DNA from: Suilimivivens sp009774465
GTDB lineage: Bacteria; Bacillota; Clostridia; Lachnospirales; Lachnospiraceae
Reading direction: 5' to 3'
Length of the DNA stretch: 64,000 bases
Assembly: GCA_947382645.1 (NCBI GenBank)
Contig: CANDAE010000005.1
Location: 62,001 to 126,000 of the forward strand
Positions 53,801 to 62,425 of the stretch are shown here, piece after piece; positions within the stretch are counted from its first letter, which is position 1, and every line of letters begins with the position of its first letter. Under the pieces are notes generated by a model. The model was not told the DNA's origin. It saw only the letters and a program-made list of their open reading frames with translations, and did not search any database. The position numbers and the translations under genes are program-made.

Positions 53801-53882
53801 CTTATGTTAAGCAGCAAACGCCGCATTGCACTGTCTTTATGCTAAACAACGGACACCGCGTACCGCGCCATCCTTATGTTAA
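53801..53882. repeat. Two tandem 36-bp units plus a partial third, directly upstream of yesM
   Basis: On the minus strand the units start TTAACATAAGG, TTTAGCATAAAG and TTAACATAAGGTG, at a period of 35-37 bases; the last, partial one supplies the yesM ribosome binding site. Between them lie CG-rich cores (GGCGCGGTACGCGG and GTGCAATGCGGCG). The layout is like the leuA upstream repeats. Confidence 0.6.
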
Positions 53883-53924
53883 AAGGTACAGGGCAAGTTT
53901 TAAGCTCTGCTCTGTACCTTTTTT
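53881..53924. terminator. Terminator between the S41 peptidase gene and the yesM operon
   Basis: AAAAGGTACAG (53881-53891) pairs with CTGTACCTTTT (53912-53922). The minus-strand side ends CCTTTTAA and follows the S41 peptidase gene by about 25 bases. Confidence 0.75.
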
Positions 53925-53947
53925 CTTACATTTTTTACATCCCGATT

Positions 53948-55237
53948 TTATTTTATCTGTTCTTCCAGAATCTCTATTGCCTTATCCACCTGATTATCTA
54001 TTCCCTCTGCTTCATAAGCCTCATAATCATATTCCAGTTCAATATCAGGGGTAATGCCTATTCCATGAATATTTCTTCCCAGAGGTGTATAATATGCACT
54101 GATGGTAAGCTTGATTGCGGTACCGTCCTCCAGTCTTTGAATCTGCTGCACGATTCCTTTCCCATATGTGGTAGTTCCAATAAGCGTCCCTGTTTTATAA
54201 TCCTGAACTGCTCCTGCAAGAATTTCGGAAGCGCTTGCCGAGTACTCATTTACAAGCACTGCCAGAGGCAGATCAAATTCCCTGTCTCCGTCACAGGTAT
54301 ATTCCTTACGGTTGCCATATTTATCTTCCGTATATACAATCATTCCTTTTGGCAGTATCTTTCTTGCAATCTCCACAACCGCATTTACATCTCCTCCGGG
54401 ATTGCTTCTCAGGTCAAGAACCAGAGCCTTCATTCCTTCTTCTTTCAGGACTGCCATAGCCTCCGCATACTGGTCAACTGTTACTCCATCAAACTCACTA
54501 ATACGCACATAGCCAATATGATCGGTTCCTTCCAGCATACCGCTGTTTACCGTAGTCGCTTCAATCAGCTTACCCCTGACCGCATCTATTTCCAGGTAAT
54601 CAGCTTCACCCTCTCTGTAGACTGTCAGGCGGACTGTGGTTCCTTCCCTTCCCTTGACAAGGCTTACCACCTGTGAAACACTCATTCCCTGAGTAGACTC
54701 GCCATCCACCTCAATGATAACATCCCCTGCCATAAGGCCTGCTTCCTGTGCCGGCGACTCCTCCATCACATTATTGATCATTGCCATATTCCACTGCTTA
54801 TTCAATGAAATATAAGCTCCAATTCCATAGGCAACACCTTTATTACTGTTTACAACTTCCTCCAGTTCTTCCTTTGTGTAATACTCAGAATAGGGATCAC
54901 CCAATGCGGAAACCAGTCCCTTGTATACACCTTCCTGCAAATCATCTATGGAAACTTTATCATCATAATAATAGGCTTCGTCTATTACCGATTCCAGCAG
55001 CTTGATTTTTTGAATGGTCTCAGTATTGATTACGCTTTCTGAAGCTGCTTCTGCCGCAGCGCCTCTGACCTTTATAATCTGATAAGCTGTTTTTCCTGCA
55101 TATGCACCTGTAAATACAAGCGCTGTTGCCAGCCCCCCGACAATAATGCCATTTAAAAAATCTCTTTTCTTTTTCTTCTGTTCAGATTGTAATTCTTCTG
55201 TCTGCGTCCTGCTTTCTGCTTCTTCTAACTTATCCAC
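53948..55237 (-). CDS. S41 family C-terminal processing peptidase with PDZ domain
   Basis: 429 residues. A cytoplasmic N-terminus of about 28 residues, one membrane anchor (GIIVGGLATALVFTGAYAG), a PDZ domain (AYISLNKQWNMAMI through GREGTTVRLTVYREGE) and the S41 domain with the catalytic Ser in NEYSASASEILAGA and Lys in TTYGKGIVQQI. CtpA/CtpB type. Such enzymes cut envelope proteins; in Bacillus CtpB acts in sporulation. Here it is last in the ftsE-ftsX-PcsB cluster, a pattern seen in other Clostridia, so it may process a hydrolase or its partner. The start is GTG 55237 after GGAGAG. Confidence 0.92.
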   Translation of the reverse strand: MDKLEEAESRTQTEELQSEQKKKKRDFLNGIIVGGLATALVFTGAYAGKTAYQIIKVRGAAAEAASESVINTETIQKIKLLESVIDEAYYYDDKVSIDDLQEGVYKGLVSALGDPYSEYYTKEELEEVVNSNKGVAYGIGAYISLNKQWNMAMINNVMEESPAQEAGLMAGDVIIEVDGESTQGMSVSQVVSLVKGREGTTVRLTVYREGEADYLEIDAVRGKLIEATTVNSGMLEGTDHIGYVRISEFDGVTVDQYAEAMAVLKEEGMKALVLDLRSNPGGDVNAVVEIARKILPKGMIVYTEDKYGNRKEYTCDGDREFDLPLAVLVNEYSASASEILAGAVQDYKTGTLIGTTTYGKGIVQQIQRLEDGTAIKLTISAYYTPLGRNIHGIGITPDIELEYDYEAYEAEGIDNQVDKAIEILEEQIK

Positions 55238-55269
55238 TTAAATCTCTCCATTCCCGACAAAAATTCCCT

Positions 55270-56490
55270 TTAACCACCCAGATAATTTCTGGGATTTACA
55301 TAATTCCCATTTAAACGTACACTGAAATGCAGGTGATTGCCTGTAGAACGTCCTGTACTTCCCACAGCGGCAATTGTCTGTCCCTTTGTTACTTCAGCGC
55401 CTTTAGAAACATACAGGGCGGAAGCATGCATATAGATCGTATAAAGGCTGTCTCCGTGATCTATCATAATATAATTTCCCATGCTGCTGCTGTAAGCCGC
55501 TGCCACAACCGTACCATCATATGCCGCCAGAATTGCGCTTCCTCCTGGTGCCGCCATATCTATACCATTATGAAATCTTTCAATACCTAAAGTTGGATGC
55601 ATACGATTTCCATATTCATCAGAAATCCTGGTATATGAGGGAGCCGGCCAGGTAAAGACTCCTCCATCATATTTCCTGCCCTGTTCTGCCGCCAGCCTTT
55701 TTCTCTCCTCCGCAACAGCTGCTTCCAATGCCGCAATGGTTTCGTTCTGTGAAGCAATTTCCGCCTGATACTCCTGAATTGCACTTTCCTTGCTCTTAAT
55801 ATCCGCCGTTACATTATATACTTCCTGTTCCTTAGCAGCAATCAATTCATTTAAGGATCTTTCTTCCTCTTCTACTGCTGCCTTTGCCTCATCCAAAACA
55901 GCCTTTTCCTCTTCCAGCCCTTCCTTGCATAAAGCTACATATTCGGCGTAGGCTACATATTCATCCAGCATTTTACGGTCATACGCGGAAAGCATTTCTA
56001 TGTATTCGGCTTTATTTAACATATCGCCAAAGCTTTCTGCCGCAAAAACCAGCTCCAGATACAGCATGTCACCCTTTTCATACATAAACTTAATTCGGGA
56101 TTTCATTGCTTCATACTGCGCCTGCTGTACGCAAAGAGCTTCTTCCAGTTCTACCGCTTTTGCACTGATTTCTTCCTCTTTCGTCAGAATCATTTCTTTC
56201 AGATTGTTGATTTTTGCCTGAATTTCAACAAGCTGGGCATCTAACTGCGTTACGTAATTGGTAAGATTTTCTTTGGAAGCCTCCAGTTCTTTTTTTAATT
56301 CTTTTACATCAGTAAGACCATTCTGTAATGCTTTTTTTTCTTCTCTTGCCTTGCTGATCTCCTGTTCCTTTTGCCTTATGCTCTCATTCGTCAATTCGCT
56401 GGCATGGGCAGTTGTCTCATATCTTCCCGCAATACCAGAAACAATCAGAAAGCACAAAATCACACAAAGTACTCTTTTCCACTGTTTCAT
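55270..56490 (-). CDS. Murein hydrolase activator/M23 peptidase, PcsB/EnvC-like
   Basis: 406 residues. A signal peptide (VLCVILCFLIVSGIAG, cut likely after AHA), two long coiled-coil stretches (about 35-130 and 195-265) and an M23 LytM domain with zinc residues in RFHNGIDMAAPGG and HLHFSVRLNG. Both metal motifs are intact, so the domain can be active, unlike EnvC. It is the substrate protein expected to be driven by FtsEX, whose genes lie directly upstream in the same operon. It probably cuts peptidoglycan cross-links during division or growth. Confidence 0.92.
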   Translation of the reverse strand: MKQWKRVLCVILCFLIVSGIAGRYETTAHASELTNESIRQKEQEISKAREEKKALQNGLTDVKELKKELEASKENLTNYVTQLDAQLVEIQAKINNLKEMILTKEEEISAKAVELEEALCVQQAQYEAMKSRIKFMYEKGDMLYLELVFAAESFGDMLNKAEYIEMLSAYDRKMLDEYVAYAEYVALCKEGLEEEKAVLDEAKAAVEEEERSLNELIAAKEQEVYNVTADIKSKESAIQEYQAEIASQNETIAALEAAVAEERKRLAAEQGRKYDGGVFTWPAPSYTRISDEYGNRMHPTLGIERFHNGIDMAAPGGSAILAAYDGTVVAAAYSSSMGNYIMIDHGDSLYTIYMHASALYVSKGAEVTKGQTIAAVGSTGRSTGNHLHFSVRLNGNYVNPRNYLGG

Positions 56491-56544
56491 CCATCATACC
56501 TCTGCAAACTGACATCCAGTCTGCAACCTGCATTAAATCATTCA

Positions 56545-57441
56545 CTATACTCTCAAATGTTTTCTAACGGTCGTAATACTTCCAAGGAAACCAATTCCCA
56601 CGCCCATAATCACTGATATGGGAAGCAGCTTTCCAAAAATCACTTCAACAGGAACAAAAGACAACAACTGAGAAAGAGTAGCAAATTTTAACATAATATA
56701 TTCAATAACTTTGTTGTAGAGAACATATATAACACCAATGGGGATCAATGCACCAATCACTCCAATCAGCATACCCTCTATCACAAATGGCGAGCGGACG
56801 AAAAAGTCTGTGGCACCAATATATTTCATAATTGTAATTTCTTCCTTGCGCACTGAAATGCCAATGGTTACCGTATTGCTGATCAGGAATATTGATACCG
56901 CAAACAAAATTGCAATAATGCCTACGGAAATATATGCTATCAGCGCATTAATTCCTGTAAGTGTAGAGGCTGTAATTTCAGATCTGTTTACCGTTCTTAC
57001 TCCCTCCAGTCCTTCCAGATAGGTTACCAGTGCAGGCTGTAAGGATACATCACTTAAATAAATCTGAAAGTTGGCAGAATCAGCCAGCGGATTTTCCGTA
57101 AAACCATCTGCATATTCTCCAAGGTAATCTTCCTTAAAACTTTCCCATGCTTCATCGGCAGAAATAAATTCTTTTTTGGATACCTCGGGACGCTTATCAA
57201 TCAACGCACCGATTTCTTCTATTCTTTCCTGGCTGAGCCCTTCATCAAAAAATATCGTAACGGACACCCCTTCCTGGGCTGTCTTTACAATATATTGAAA
57301 ATTGGTAAGAATGGCATAAAAAACTCCAAACAAAAACAGGCAGGCACCAATTGTTGCAATCGATGCCAGTGAAAACCACTTGTTTCTGAAAATATTAATT
57401 AATCCCTGTTTGATCGTATAAAAAAACGTACTAATCCTCAT
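56545..57441 (-). CDS. ftsX: Cell division protein FtsX
   Basis: 298 residues with four transmembrane helices and a large outer loop between helices one and two (from VSVTIFFDEGLSQ to SEITASTLTGINALI), which in other Firmicutes touches the PcsB-like hydrolase. It is the membrane partner of FtsE. The start ATG 57441 lies in the end of ftsE (11-base overlap) and has AAGGTGG eight bases upstream; the longer start at 57474 would overlap more without a ribosome binding site. Confidence 0.94.
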   Translation of the reverse strand: MRISTFFYTIKQGLINIFRNKWFSLASIATIGACLFLFGVFYAILTNFQYIVKTAQEGVSVTIFFDEGLSQERIEEIGALIDKRPEVSKKEFISADEAWESFKEDYLGEYADGFTENPLADSANFQIYLSDVSLQPALVTYLEGLEGVRTVNRSEITASTLTGINALIAYISVGIIAILFAVSIFLISNTVTIGISVRKEEITIMKYIGATDFFVRSPFVIEGMLIGVIGALIPIGVIYVLYNKVIEYIMLKFATLSQLLSFVPVEVIFGKLLPISVIMGVGIGFLGSITTVRKHLRV

Positions 57442-58177
57442 CGATATAGCCACCTTTTTCTTCGTCGCTGACAATGACGCCTTTCTTCATTGTAACAACT
57501 CTCTTTTGCATTGCGTTAACAATTTCACGGTTATGAGTTACTACAAGCACTGTAGTTCCATTTTCGTTAATCTGCTCTAAAAGCTTCATAATTTCCCAGG
57601 AATTTTTCGGATCAAGATTACCGGTAGGCTCATCTGCAAGCAGTATGCTGGGGCGGTTTACCAGCGCCCTTGCAATGGCAACTCTCTGCTGTTCTCCTCC
57701 TGACAACTGCCTCGGCTTTGCCTTGTATTTGCCTGCCAGTCCTACGGTAGCCAATATACTGGGAACATTACGTTTAATTTCCTTATTGGATACCTGAACG
57801 ATGCGCTGGGCAAAAGCTACATTTTCATATACGTTTCTGTCCTTGAGCAGCCGGAAATCCTGAAAAACAATACCAAGATTTCTTCTGAACCTGGGAATTT
57901 TCCCATGACGGATTCTTACCAGATCATACCCCATTACATTAATGTCGCCCGAAGTAGGCACCAGTTCTCGAAGCAGAAGTTTTATCATAGTCGACTTTCC
58001 GGAACCACTGTCTCCCACAATAAATACGAATTCTCCTCTTTGAATATGTAAATCCACACCGTTTAACGCCGGTGCGCCTGTCGCATAGGCTTTACTCACA
58101 TTGTTAAGAGTAATAATTTCGCCGTTTGCTGATGACTGTGATCTTCTTCTCTTACTTTTTCCTTCACTCTTTGCCAA
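57431..58177 (-). CDS. ftsE: Cell division ATP-binding protein FtsE
   Basis: 248 residues. An ABC ATPase with Walker A GDSGSGKST, Q-loop IVFQDFRLL, signature LSGGEQQRVAIARAL, Walker B SILLADEPTGNLDP and the H-loop VVTHNREIV. A basic extension of about 18 residues (SEGKSKRRRSQSS) precedes the usual start, and a short acidic tail follows. The start is TTG 58177 with GGTGG six bases upstream. It powers FtsX, which controls the PcsB-like hydrolase two genes on. Confidence 0.94.
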   Translation of the reverse strand: MAKSEGKSKRRRSQSSANGEIITLNNVSKAYATGAPALNGVDLHIQRGEFVFIVGDSGSGKSTMIKLLLRELVPTSGDINVMGYDLVRIRHGKIPRFRRNLGIVFQDFRLLKDRNVYENVAFAQRIVQVSNKEIKRNVPSILATVGLAGKYKAKPRQLSGGEQQRVAIARALVNRPSILLADEPTGNLDPKNSWEIMKLLEQINENGTTVLVVTHNREIVNAMQKRVVTMKKGVIVSDEEKGGYIDED

Positions 58178-58244
58178 AATATTCCACCACCTGTACCTTA
58201 TTTCTTATTCTTCATAAAACAGTTCCCTGCAAAACTGCTGTTTC

Positions 58245-59333
58245 TCAATACTCCATATTTTCCATATAATTCATGTATTTTACTACCATAAGTGCAATCC
58301 TGAAGGTAATTGCATCTTCAAAAACCCGTATATCCAGTCTGGTACTTTTCTGCAGCTTATCCAAACGGTAAACCAAAGTATTTCTATGGATAAATAACTG
58401 TCTGGAGGTTTCCGATACATTCAGGCTGTTTTCAAAAAATTTATTAATTGTGGTAAGGGTTTCCTCATCAAATTCGTCAGGGCTCTTACCGCCGAAAATT
58501 TCTTTGATGAACATTTTGCATAACGGAATAGGGAGCTGATAAATCAAACGTCCAATTCCAAGCTCACTATAAGCAATAATATTTCTTTCGTCAAAGAAAA
58601 TCTTTCCTACATCCATAGCCATCTTTGCTTCTTTATAAGAACGGCTGACTTCTTTGATTTCTTTAACCACCGTGCCATAGGCAATATGGATTCCGCTCAT
58701 TCCCTCTCTCAAAAGAAATGTTTCCATACTCCTGGCTGCTTTTTCAATTTCCTTCTGATTGTCACCCTCAGATAAATCCTTAACAACAATCACATTATTT
58801 TCATCCACCGCAGTAATAAAGTCTTTATTATTACTGCCAAAAAAGGTTCTCATCGCCTCCAGTACATTGCTGTCTTTTCCATTATCCGTTTCGATAATCA
58901 TAACAACTCTCTTAACATCTGTCTGGATATGCAGCTTTTTTGCCCGGCTGTAAATATCAATCAAAAGCAGATTATCAAGTAAAAGGTTTTTGATAAAATT
59001 ATCCTTATCAAACCGTTCCTTATAGGCAATAAGCAGATTTTGAATCTGAAAAGCCGCCATTTTTCCTACCATATATACGTCTTCACCAATGCCAGCCGCA
59101 ATCAGTACATACTCAAGCTGCTGTTCATCAAAGATTTTAAAATACTGATGCCCCTGAATTTCCTGAGAATCAGCAGGTGATTTTGCAAATTCCGATGCTT
59201 CCGGTCCGCACTGTGACATTTCATCTGACGTGGACGCCGCTTCCTTGCCGTCTGTATCCATAACACAAAAATCTACCCTGGCGATAGATTTCAACCCTTC
59301 AATTGTATTTTGTAAAATCTGATTAGAAATCAT
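58245..59333 (-). CDS. PucR/CdaR-type (sugar-diacid-like) transcriptional regulator
   Basis: 362 residues. An N-terminal ligand-type domain (about 1-110), a GGDEF-like middle segment (VMIIETDNGKDSNVLEA, HIAYGTVVKEIKEVSRSYKEAKMAM) and a C-terminal PucR helix-turn-helix (SLNVSETSRQLFIHRNTLVYRLDKLQKSTRLDIRVFEDAITFRIAL). This is the layout of the CdaR sugar-diacid regulator group; the name is shared with, but unrelated to, the YbbR protein CdaR of the c-di-AMP operon. Ligand and target genes are unknown. It lies 67 bases before ftsE on the same strand, so it could control or be co-transcribed with the division genes. Confidence 0.85.
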   Translation of the reverse strand: MISNQILQNTIEGLKSIARVDFCVMDTDGKEAASTSDEMSQCGPEASEFAKSPADSQEIQGHQYFKIFDEQQLEYVLIAAGIGEDVYMVGKMAAFQIQNLLIAYKERFDKDNFIKNLLLDNLLLIDIYSRAKKLHIQTDVKRVVMIIETDNGKDSNVLEAMRTFFGSNNKDFITAVDENNVIVVKDLSEGDNQKEIEKAARSMETFLLREGMSGIHIAYGTVVKEIKEVSRSYKEAKMAMDVGKIFFDERNIIAYSELGIGRLIYQLPIPLCKMFIKEIFGGKSPDEFDEETLTTINKFFENSLNVSETSRQLFIHRNTLVYRLDKLQKSTRLDIRVFEDAITFRIALMVVKYMNYMENMEY

Positions 59334-59622
59334 ATACCCCTCTCTTTCTATATCCCATAAAAAGTTTTATGCAAATTCAACAATTTTTTTCGTGCTTATT
59401 TATCCCCCCGGACAAACTTCCTCTTCATTTTAATATATATATACAAAAAAATCTACCTGTATTTGTAACATTTTTGTGTACTTTTGATGTCTTTTACCTT
59501 ATTTATCCAATTTTTCAGAATATGCAACCTATACAAACGATTCAAACACAAAAAAAAGGAAAGCATTCCATTTTTCTTTTACTTATGATATACTTAATAC
59601 TTAATGAAGGAGGCGTAGGCAA
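59334..59622. other. AT-rich divergent intergenic region
   Basis: 289 bases without a gene between the PucR-type regulator and yjfB. It contains a TATATATATA run at about 59433-59442 and many A/T homopolymers, but no clear -35/-10 pair on either strand. A TATACT stands about 35 bases before yjfB. I see no hairpin or repeat. Confidence 0.6.
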
Positions 59623-59811
59623 ATGAATATTCCTGAATTATCAACTGCATTGGCAAATGTTAAGCTGACAAATGAAGTAGGTATCGCTGTATTGGATAAA
59701 GCCTTGGAAAGTTCTGAAATGGCAGGCGCCAGTATGATTAACATGATGAGCCAGTCTATGGAACTGTCAGTTAACCCTCATATCGGAGGAAATATTGATA
59801 TGTTAATTTAA
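59623..59811 (+). CDS. yjfB: YjfB-family small protein, putative motility protein
   Basis: 62 residues (MNIPELSTALANVKL, ALDKALESSEMAGASM, ending SVNPHIGGNIDMLI). The pattern matches the YjfB/putative motility protein family (PF14070 type). AGGAGG is well placed before ATG, and a strong terminator follows at once, so it is a real single gene in spite of its size. In other motile Firmicutes it is under motility sigma control; I see no clear sigma-D promoter here. Confidence 0.8.
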   Translation: MNIPELSTALANVKLTNEVGIAVLDKALESSEMAGASMINMMSQSMELSVNPHIGGNIDMLI

Positions 59812-59814
59812 GAG

Positions 59815-59847
59815 CAGGCTGCCGGTTAAAAGGGCAGCCTGTTTTAA
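59815..59847 (+). terminator. Terminator after yjfB
   Basis: CAGGCTGCC (59815-59823) pairs with GGCAGCCTG (59833-59841), followed by TTTTAAT. It also stands at the end of the convergent protease gene. Confidence 0.88.
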
Positions 59848-59870
59848 TATTACATGATTTGATGTACCAG

Positions 59871-60809
59871 TTAATGCATTAGTATTTGGCCAATCAACCA
59901 TCCAAATGCGCCTGTCATCACACTTATGCAAAGGATAAGAGCCGCTATATAAGGTATAGTGACCATCTTATCTTTTTTTGTTTTTCTTTCCTTCCAGATA
60001 CAGGATAATACTCCGCTTCTTCCTTCATGCTGGCTGAGCCATATAAGAACTGCCCATGCAAGGGGCAGAGTCATTGCTGTAAGTATCAGATAAATCCCGA
60101 TTGCATAGATCAGGAAATTACCTGTTATGAGGCTGGCAGATTCCTTATATATTTCCGAATCCGCCTGAAGATTCACATACATAATCACTGCCTGGCTTCC
60201 GTTAATCAGGCCATGATATATAATAGAAGACCACAGGCTTCCTGTTGTTTCTACCAGAAGCACCGCCAGAATTCCTATTGCAAAGGCATAGGCTGCCTGA
60301 TTGAAGTTCATATGCATCACTGCAAAAATAATTGCCGAAAGGAGCATTGCCTTAAAAGGTCCACCTGACTTTTTATAAGACCGATAATATCCTCCTCTGC
60401 AGATAATCTCTTCAAATACCGGTGCAATAATACCTAATGATAAATATAACAGCCAAAAGGGCAGTTGATCCATGCCCATACTGTCTATCATCAATGTAAC
60501 TTCATTGTCCACCCAAATCTGAGAAAAAATATTCAGCAATGTAATAAGCGGCATACTTAACAGGGTAAATAATGCAATCATAAAGATTGAACCGGGTTTT
60601 ATTTTGTGAAACCCAAGAAATGCCGCCGGCTTTTCCTTTGATGCAAAAATAAAAATCAAAATGGGCAGTATCATTACCACTTCAACCAGAAAATTCCCCA
60701 AGAAAAGGCTCTCTGTCACCCACGGAAAATAAATCGTCATTGCGAAGGAAAATGCAATGTAAACAATGATTGTTATTAAAAATGCCCAATTGGCTTTTTT
60801 ACTGTTCAT
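59871..60809 (-). CDS. CPBP-family intramembrane metalloprotease
   Basis: 312 residues with about eight helices. The CPBP (Abi) motifs are present: motif 1 FEEIICRGGYYRSY, motif 2 FAVMHMNFNQAAYAF, and motif 3 with SSIIYHGLINGSQ. The Glu-Glu and two His should bind zinc for cleavage inside the membrane. In eukaryotes the family cuts prenylated proteins; in bacteria roles include bacteriocin immunity and signalling. No bacteriocin gene is near. It starts 20 bases after cvfB. Confidence 0.9.
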   Translation of the reverse strand: MNSKKANWAFLITIIVYIAFSFAMTIYFPWVTESLFLGNFLVEVVMILPILIFIFASKEKPAAFLGFHKIKPGSIFMIALFTLLSMPLITLLNIFSQIWVDNEVTLMIDSMGMDQLPFWLLYLSLGIIAPVFEEIICRGGYYRSYKKSGGPFKAMLLSAIIFAVMHMNFNQAAYAFAIGILAVLLVETTGSLWSSIIYHGLINGSQAVIMYVNLQADSEIYKESASLITGNFLIYAIGIYLILTAMTLPLAWAVLIWLSQHEGRSGVLSCIWKERKTKKDKMVTIPYIAALILCISVMTGAFGWLIGQILMH

Positions 60810-60829
60810 TTTAATTCCTTAACCCTTTC

Positions 60830-61672
60830 TTATACCATTTTGATTCCATCCGGTTCAATTACAATCAGCCTCTGTTTATACAAATTACCTACTGCACGTT
60901 TAAATTCATTTTTGCTCATGCCGGTTTTCTGCCTGATCAGTTCCGGATCTGCCTTATCATTAAAGGAAAGCCTGCCTCCCTCCTGTTTCAGCAATTCCAT
61001 GATTTTGTCCGCATCTTTTCCCATCTGAATATATGCCTTTTCCCGAAGGCTTAAATTCAACTTTCCATCCCCCAGTACGTCTGAGACACGTGCTCTTATA
61101 TGATCTCCTGCCTTAATGCATTCTACCGGCTCTCTCTTCGGAATTAAAGCCTGATAACAGTTATCTACTGCAACAAAAATACCAAACTTTTCATTGATCT
61201 CATAGACAGTCCCCTCCACCTGATCATCTTTTTTATAAGGGCTGTCAGTTTTCAAGTACGGATATACTTTCATTGTGGTACACAGCCGATTGCTTTTATC
61301 AATATATAACGCAACCAGACATTCTTCTCCCGGAATCACCTTTTTAGTCTGCTCTTTAAAAGGAAGAAGCAGGTCTTTTTCTAACGCCCATTCAAGAAAT
61401 GCGCCTATTTCTCCTGTCTCCTTTACTTTAAGCACTGCTGTCTGCCCAACAGTAAATTCCGGTTTTCTGGTGGTTGCTATGATACGATCCCTGGAATCTC
61501 TATAGACAAATACTTCAATCTGATCTCCAAGTTCCGCATCCGGCGCAACCTCCTTTGCAGGTAAAAGCACCTTTGTCTCCGGCATGTCTTCCTTGCTGGT
61601 GTCTGCAAGGTATACACCAAAATCAACCTTTTTTACAATTGTCAGCTCCTGTATTTTTCCTAATTCAATCAC
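60830..61672 (-). CDS. cvfB: S1 RNA-binding regulator CvfB-like
   Basis: 280 residues. Three S1-type OB folds (FGVYLADTSKEDMPETKVLLP, GAFLEWALEKDLLLPFKEQ, FGIFVAVDNCYQALIPKRE) and a C-terminal winged helix (LIRQKTGMSKNEFKRAVGNLYKQRLIVIE). CvfB in Staphylococcus affects virulence gene RNA; in others it is a general post-transcriptional factor. The longest frame starts at 61735, over the end of the thioesterase gene; GTG 61672, eight bases after AAGG and ten bases after that gene, gives the normal family N-terminus (IELGKIQELTIVKK). Confidence 0.9.
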   Translation of the reverse strand: MIELGKIQELTIVKKVDFGVYLADTSKEDMPETKVLLPAKEVAPDAELGDQIEVFVYRDSRDRIIATTRKPEFTVGQTAVLKVKETGEIGAFLEWALEKDLLLPFKEQTKKVIPGEECLVALYIDKSNRLCTTMKVYPYLKTDSPYKKDDQVEGTVYEINEKFGIFVAVDNCYQALIPKREPVECIKAGDHIRARVSDVLGDGKLNLSLREKAYIQMGKDADKIMELLKQEGGRLSFNDKADPELIRQKTGMSKNEFKRAVGNLYKQRLIVIEPDGIKMV

Positions 61673-61682
61673 GTTTTTAACC

Positions 61683-62399
61683 TTATTTCCTTTCTTCCTG
61701 AAGTTCCACGATGCAGCAGATATTATCTTCCTCATCCTTCAATACTACAACATGCTTTCCATCCTGTGTATCGGATACATAAGGTATAAGGATATCATTT
61801 AAAAACATCTGCTTTTTATATTCTGCCCGAAGCTGCCTTACCCTGCATTTTTCCAGAAGGCTATCCATAGCTATTTTCACATACTGACCGTTATTTACAT
61901 GGTGATTTGTGTCCAGATGATGCGCCCGGATCTGTACCGGTTCTCTTTTCTGAGCATTTTCAGGCAATTGTATTTTTCTGGGTGCATAATCCATATCGAG
62001 GGGCGGCTCCAGAATATATTTTTCACGCATTTTTTCTGTGAGCTTTACAGGCTTCGCATTTTCGGTACTGATAAGTCCCCAGACTGTATTTGCACAGGCC
62101 AGCCTGTCACCTTTTGCATCCGTCATCAAAAAATTACGCTGTCCAACAAATCCTTTAAAAGAATATGGTGCTGTGCCTATTGTAACAGTTTCTCCAAGCT
62201 TTGGATACTTTGTAACAACAATCTGCCAGGCGGACATTACCCATACCATGTTTTGCTTTTTCAGATATTCTACTCCAAGCCCCAGATCCTCTGAATGGAA
62301 TGTAGAACAGTCCTGAAAATAGTCAAGCAGCGCTTCTATCTTTAAATGTCCCGTCTCATCCAATTCACTGTATCTGATTCTGCTGTCAAATGTATACAT
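61683..62399 (-). CDS. Acyl-ACP thioesterase
   Basis: 238 residues, two hotdog domains. The N-terminal half has IRYSELDETGHLKIEALLDYFQD, and the C-terminal half HHLDTNHHVNNGQYVKIAMDSL with the catalytic Asn and His expected in the DxNxHVNN pattern. It frees fatty acids from acyl carrier protein. The family is the bacterial FatA-like (PF01643) group found in Clostridia. It is followed by cvfB after ten bases. AAGGAG is 12 bases from ATG, rather far. Confidence 0.9.
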   Translation of the reverse strand: MYTFDSRIRYSELDETGHLKIEALLDYFQDCSTFHSEDLGLGVEYLKKQNMVWVMSAWQIVVTKYPKLGETVTIGTAPYSFKGFVGQRNFLMTDAKGDRLACANTVWGLISTENAKPVKLTEKMREKYILEPPLDMDYAPRKIQLPENAQKREPVQIRAHHLDTNHHVNNGQYVKIAMDSLLEKCRVRQLRAEYKKQMFLNDILIPYVSDTQDGKHVVVLKDEEDNICCIVELQEERK

Positions 62400-62425
62400 A
62401 TTCTGGCTGTTCTCCTTCTGTACTT

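Noticed and set aside
53801..53882. Short upstream open frames (MARYAVSVV and MRRLLLNIR) within the yesM repeats
   Set aside because: The ATG of the first touches the AAGG with no spacing and the second has no Shine-Dalgarno, so translation is unlikely.
53876..54676. 266-residue open frame on the plus strand
   Set aside because: Antisense to the S41 peptidase gene and runs through its terminator; composition is that of a complementary strand.
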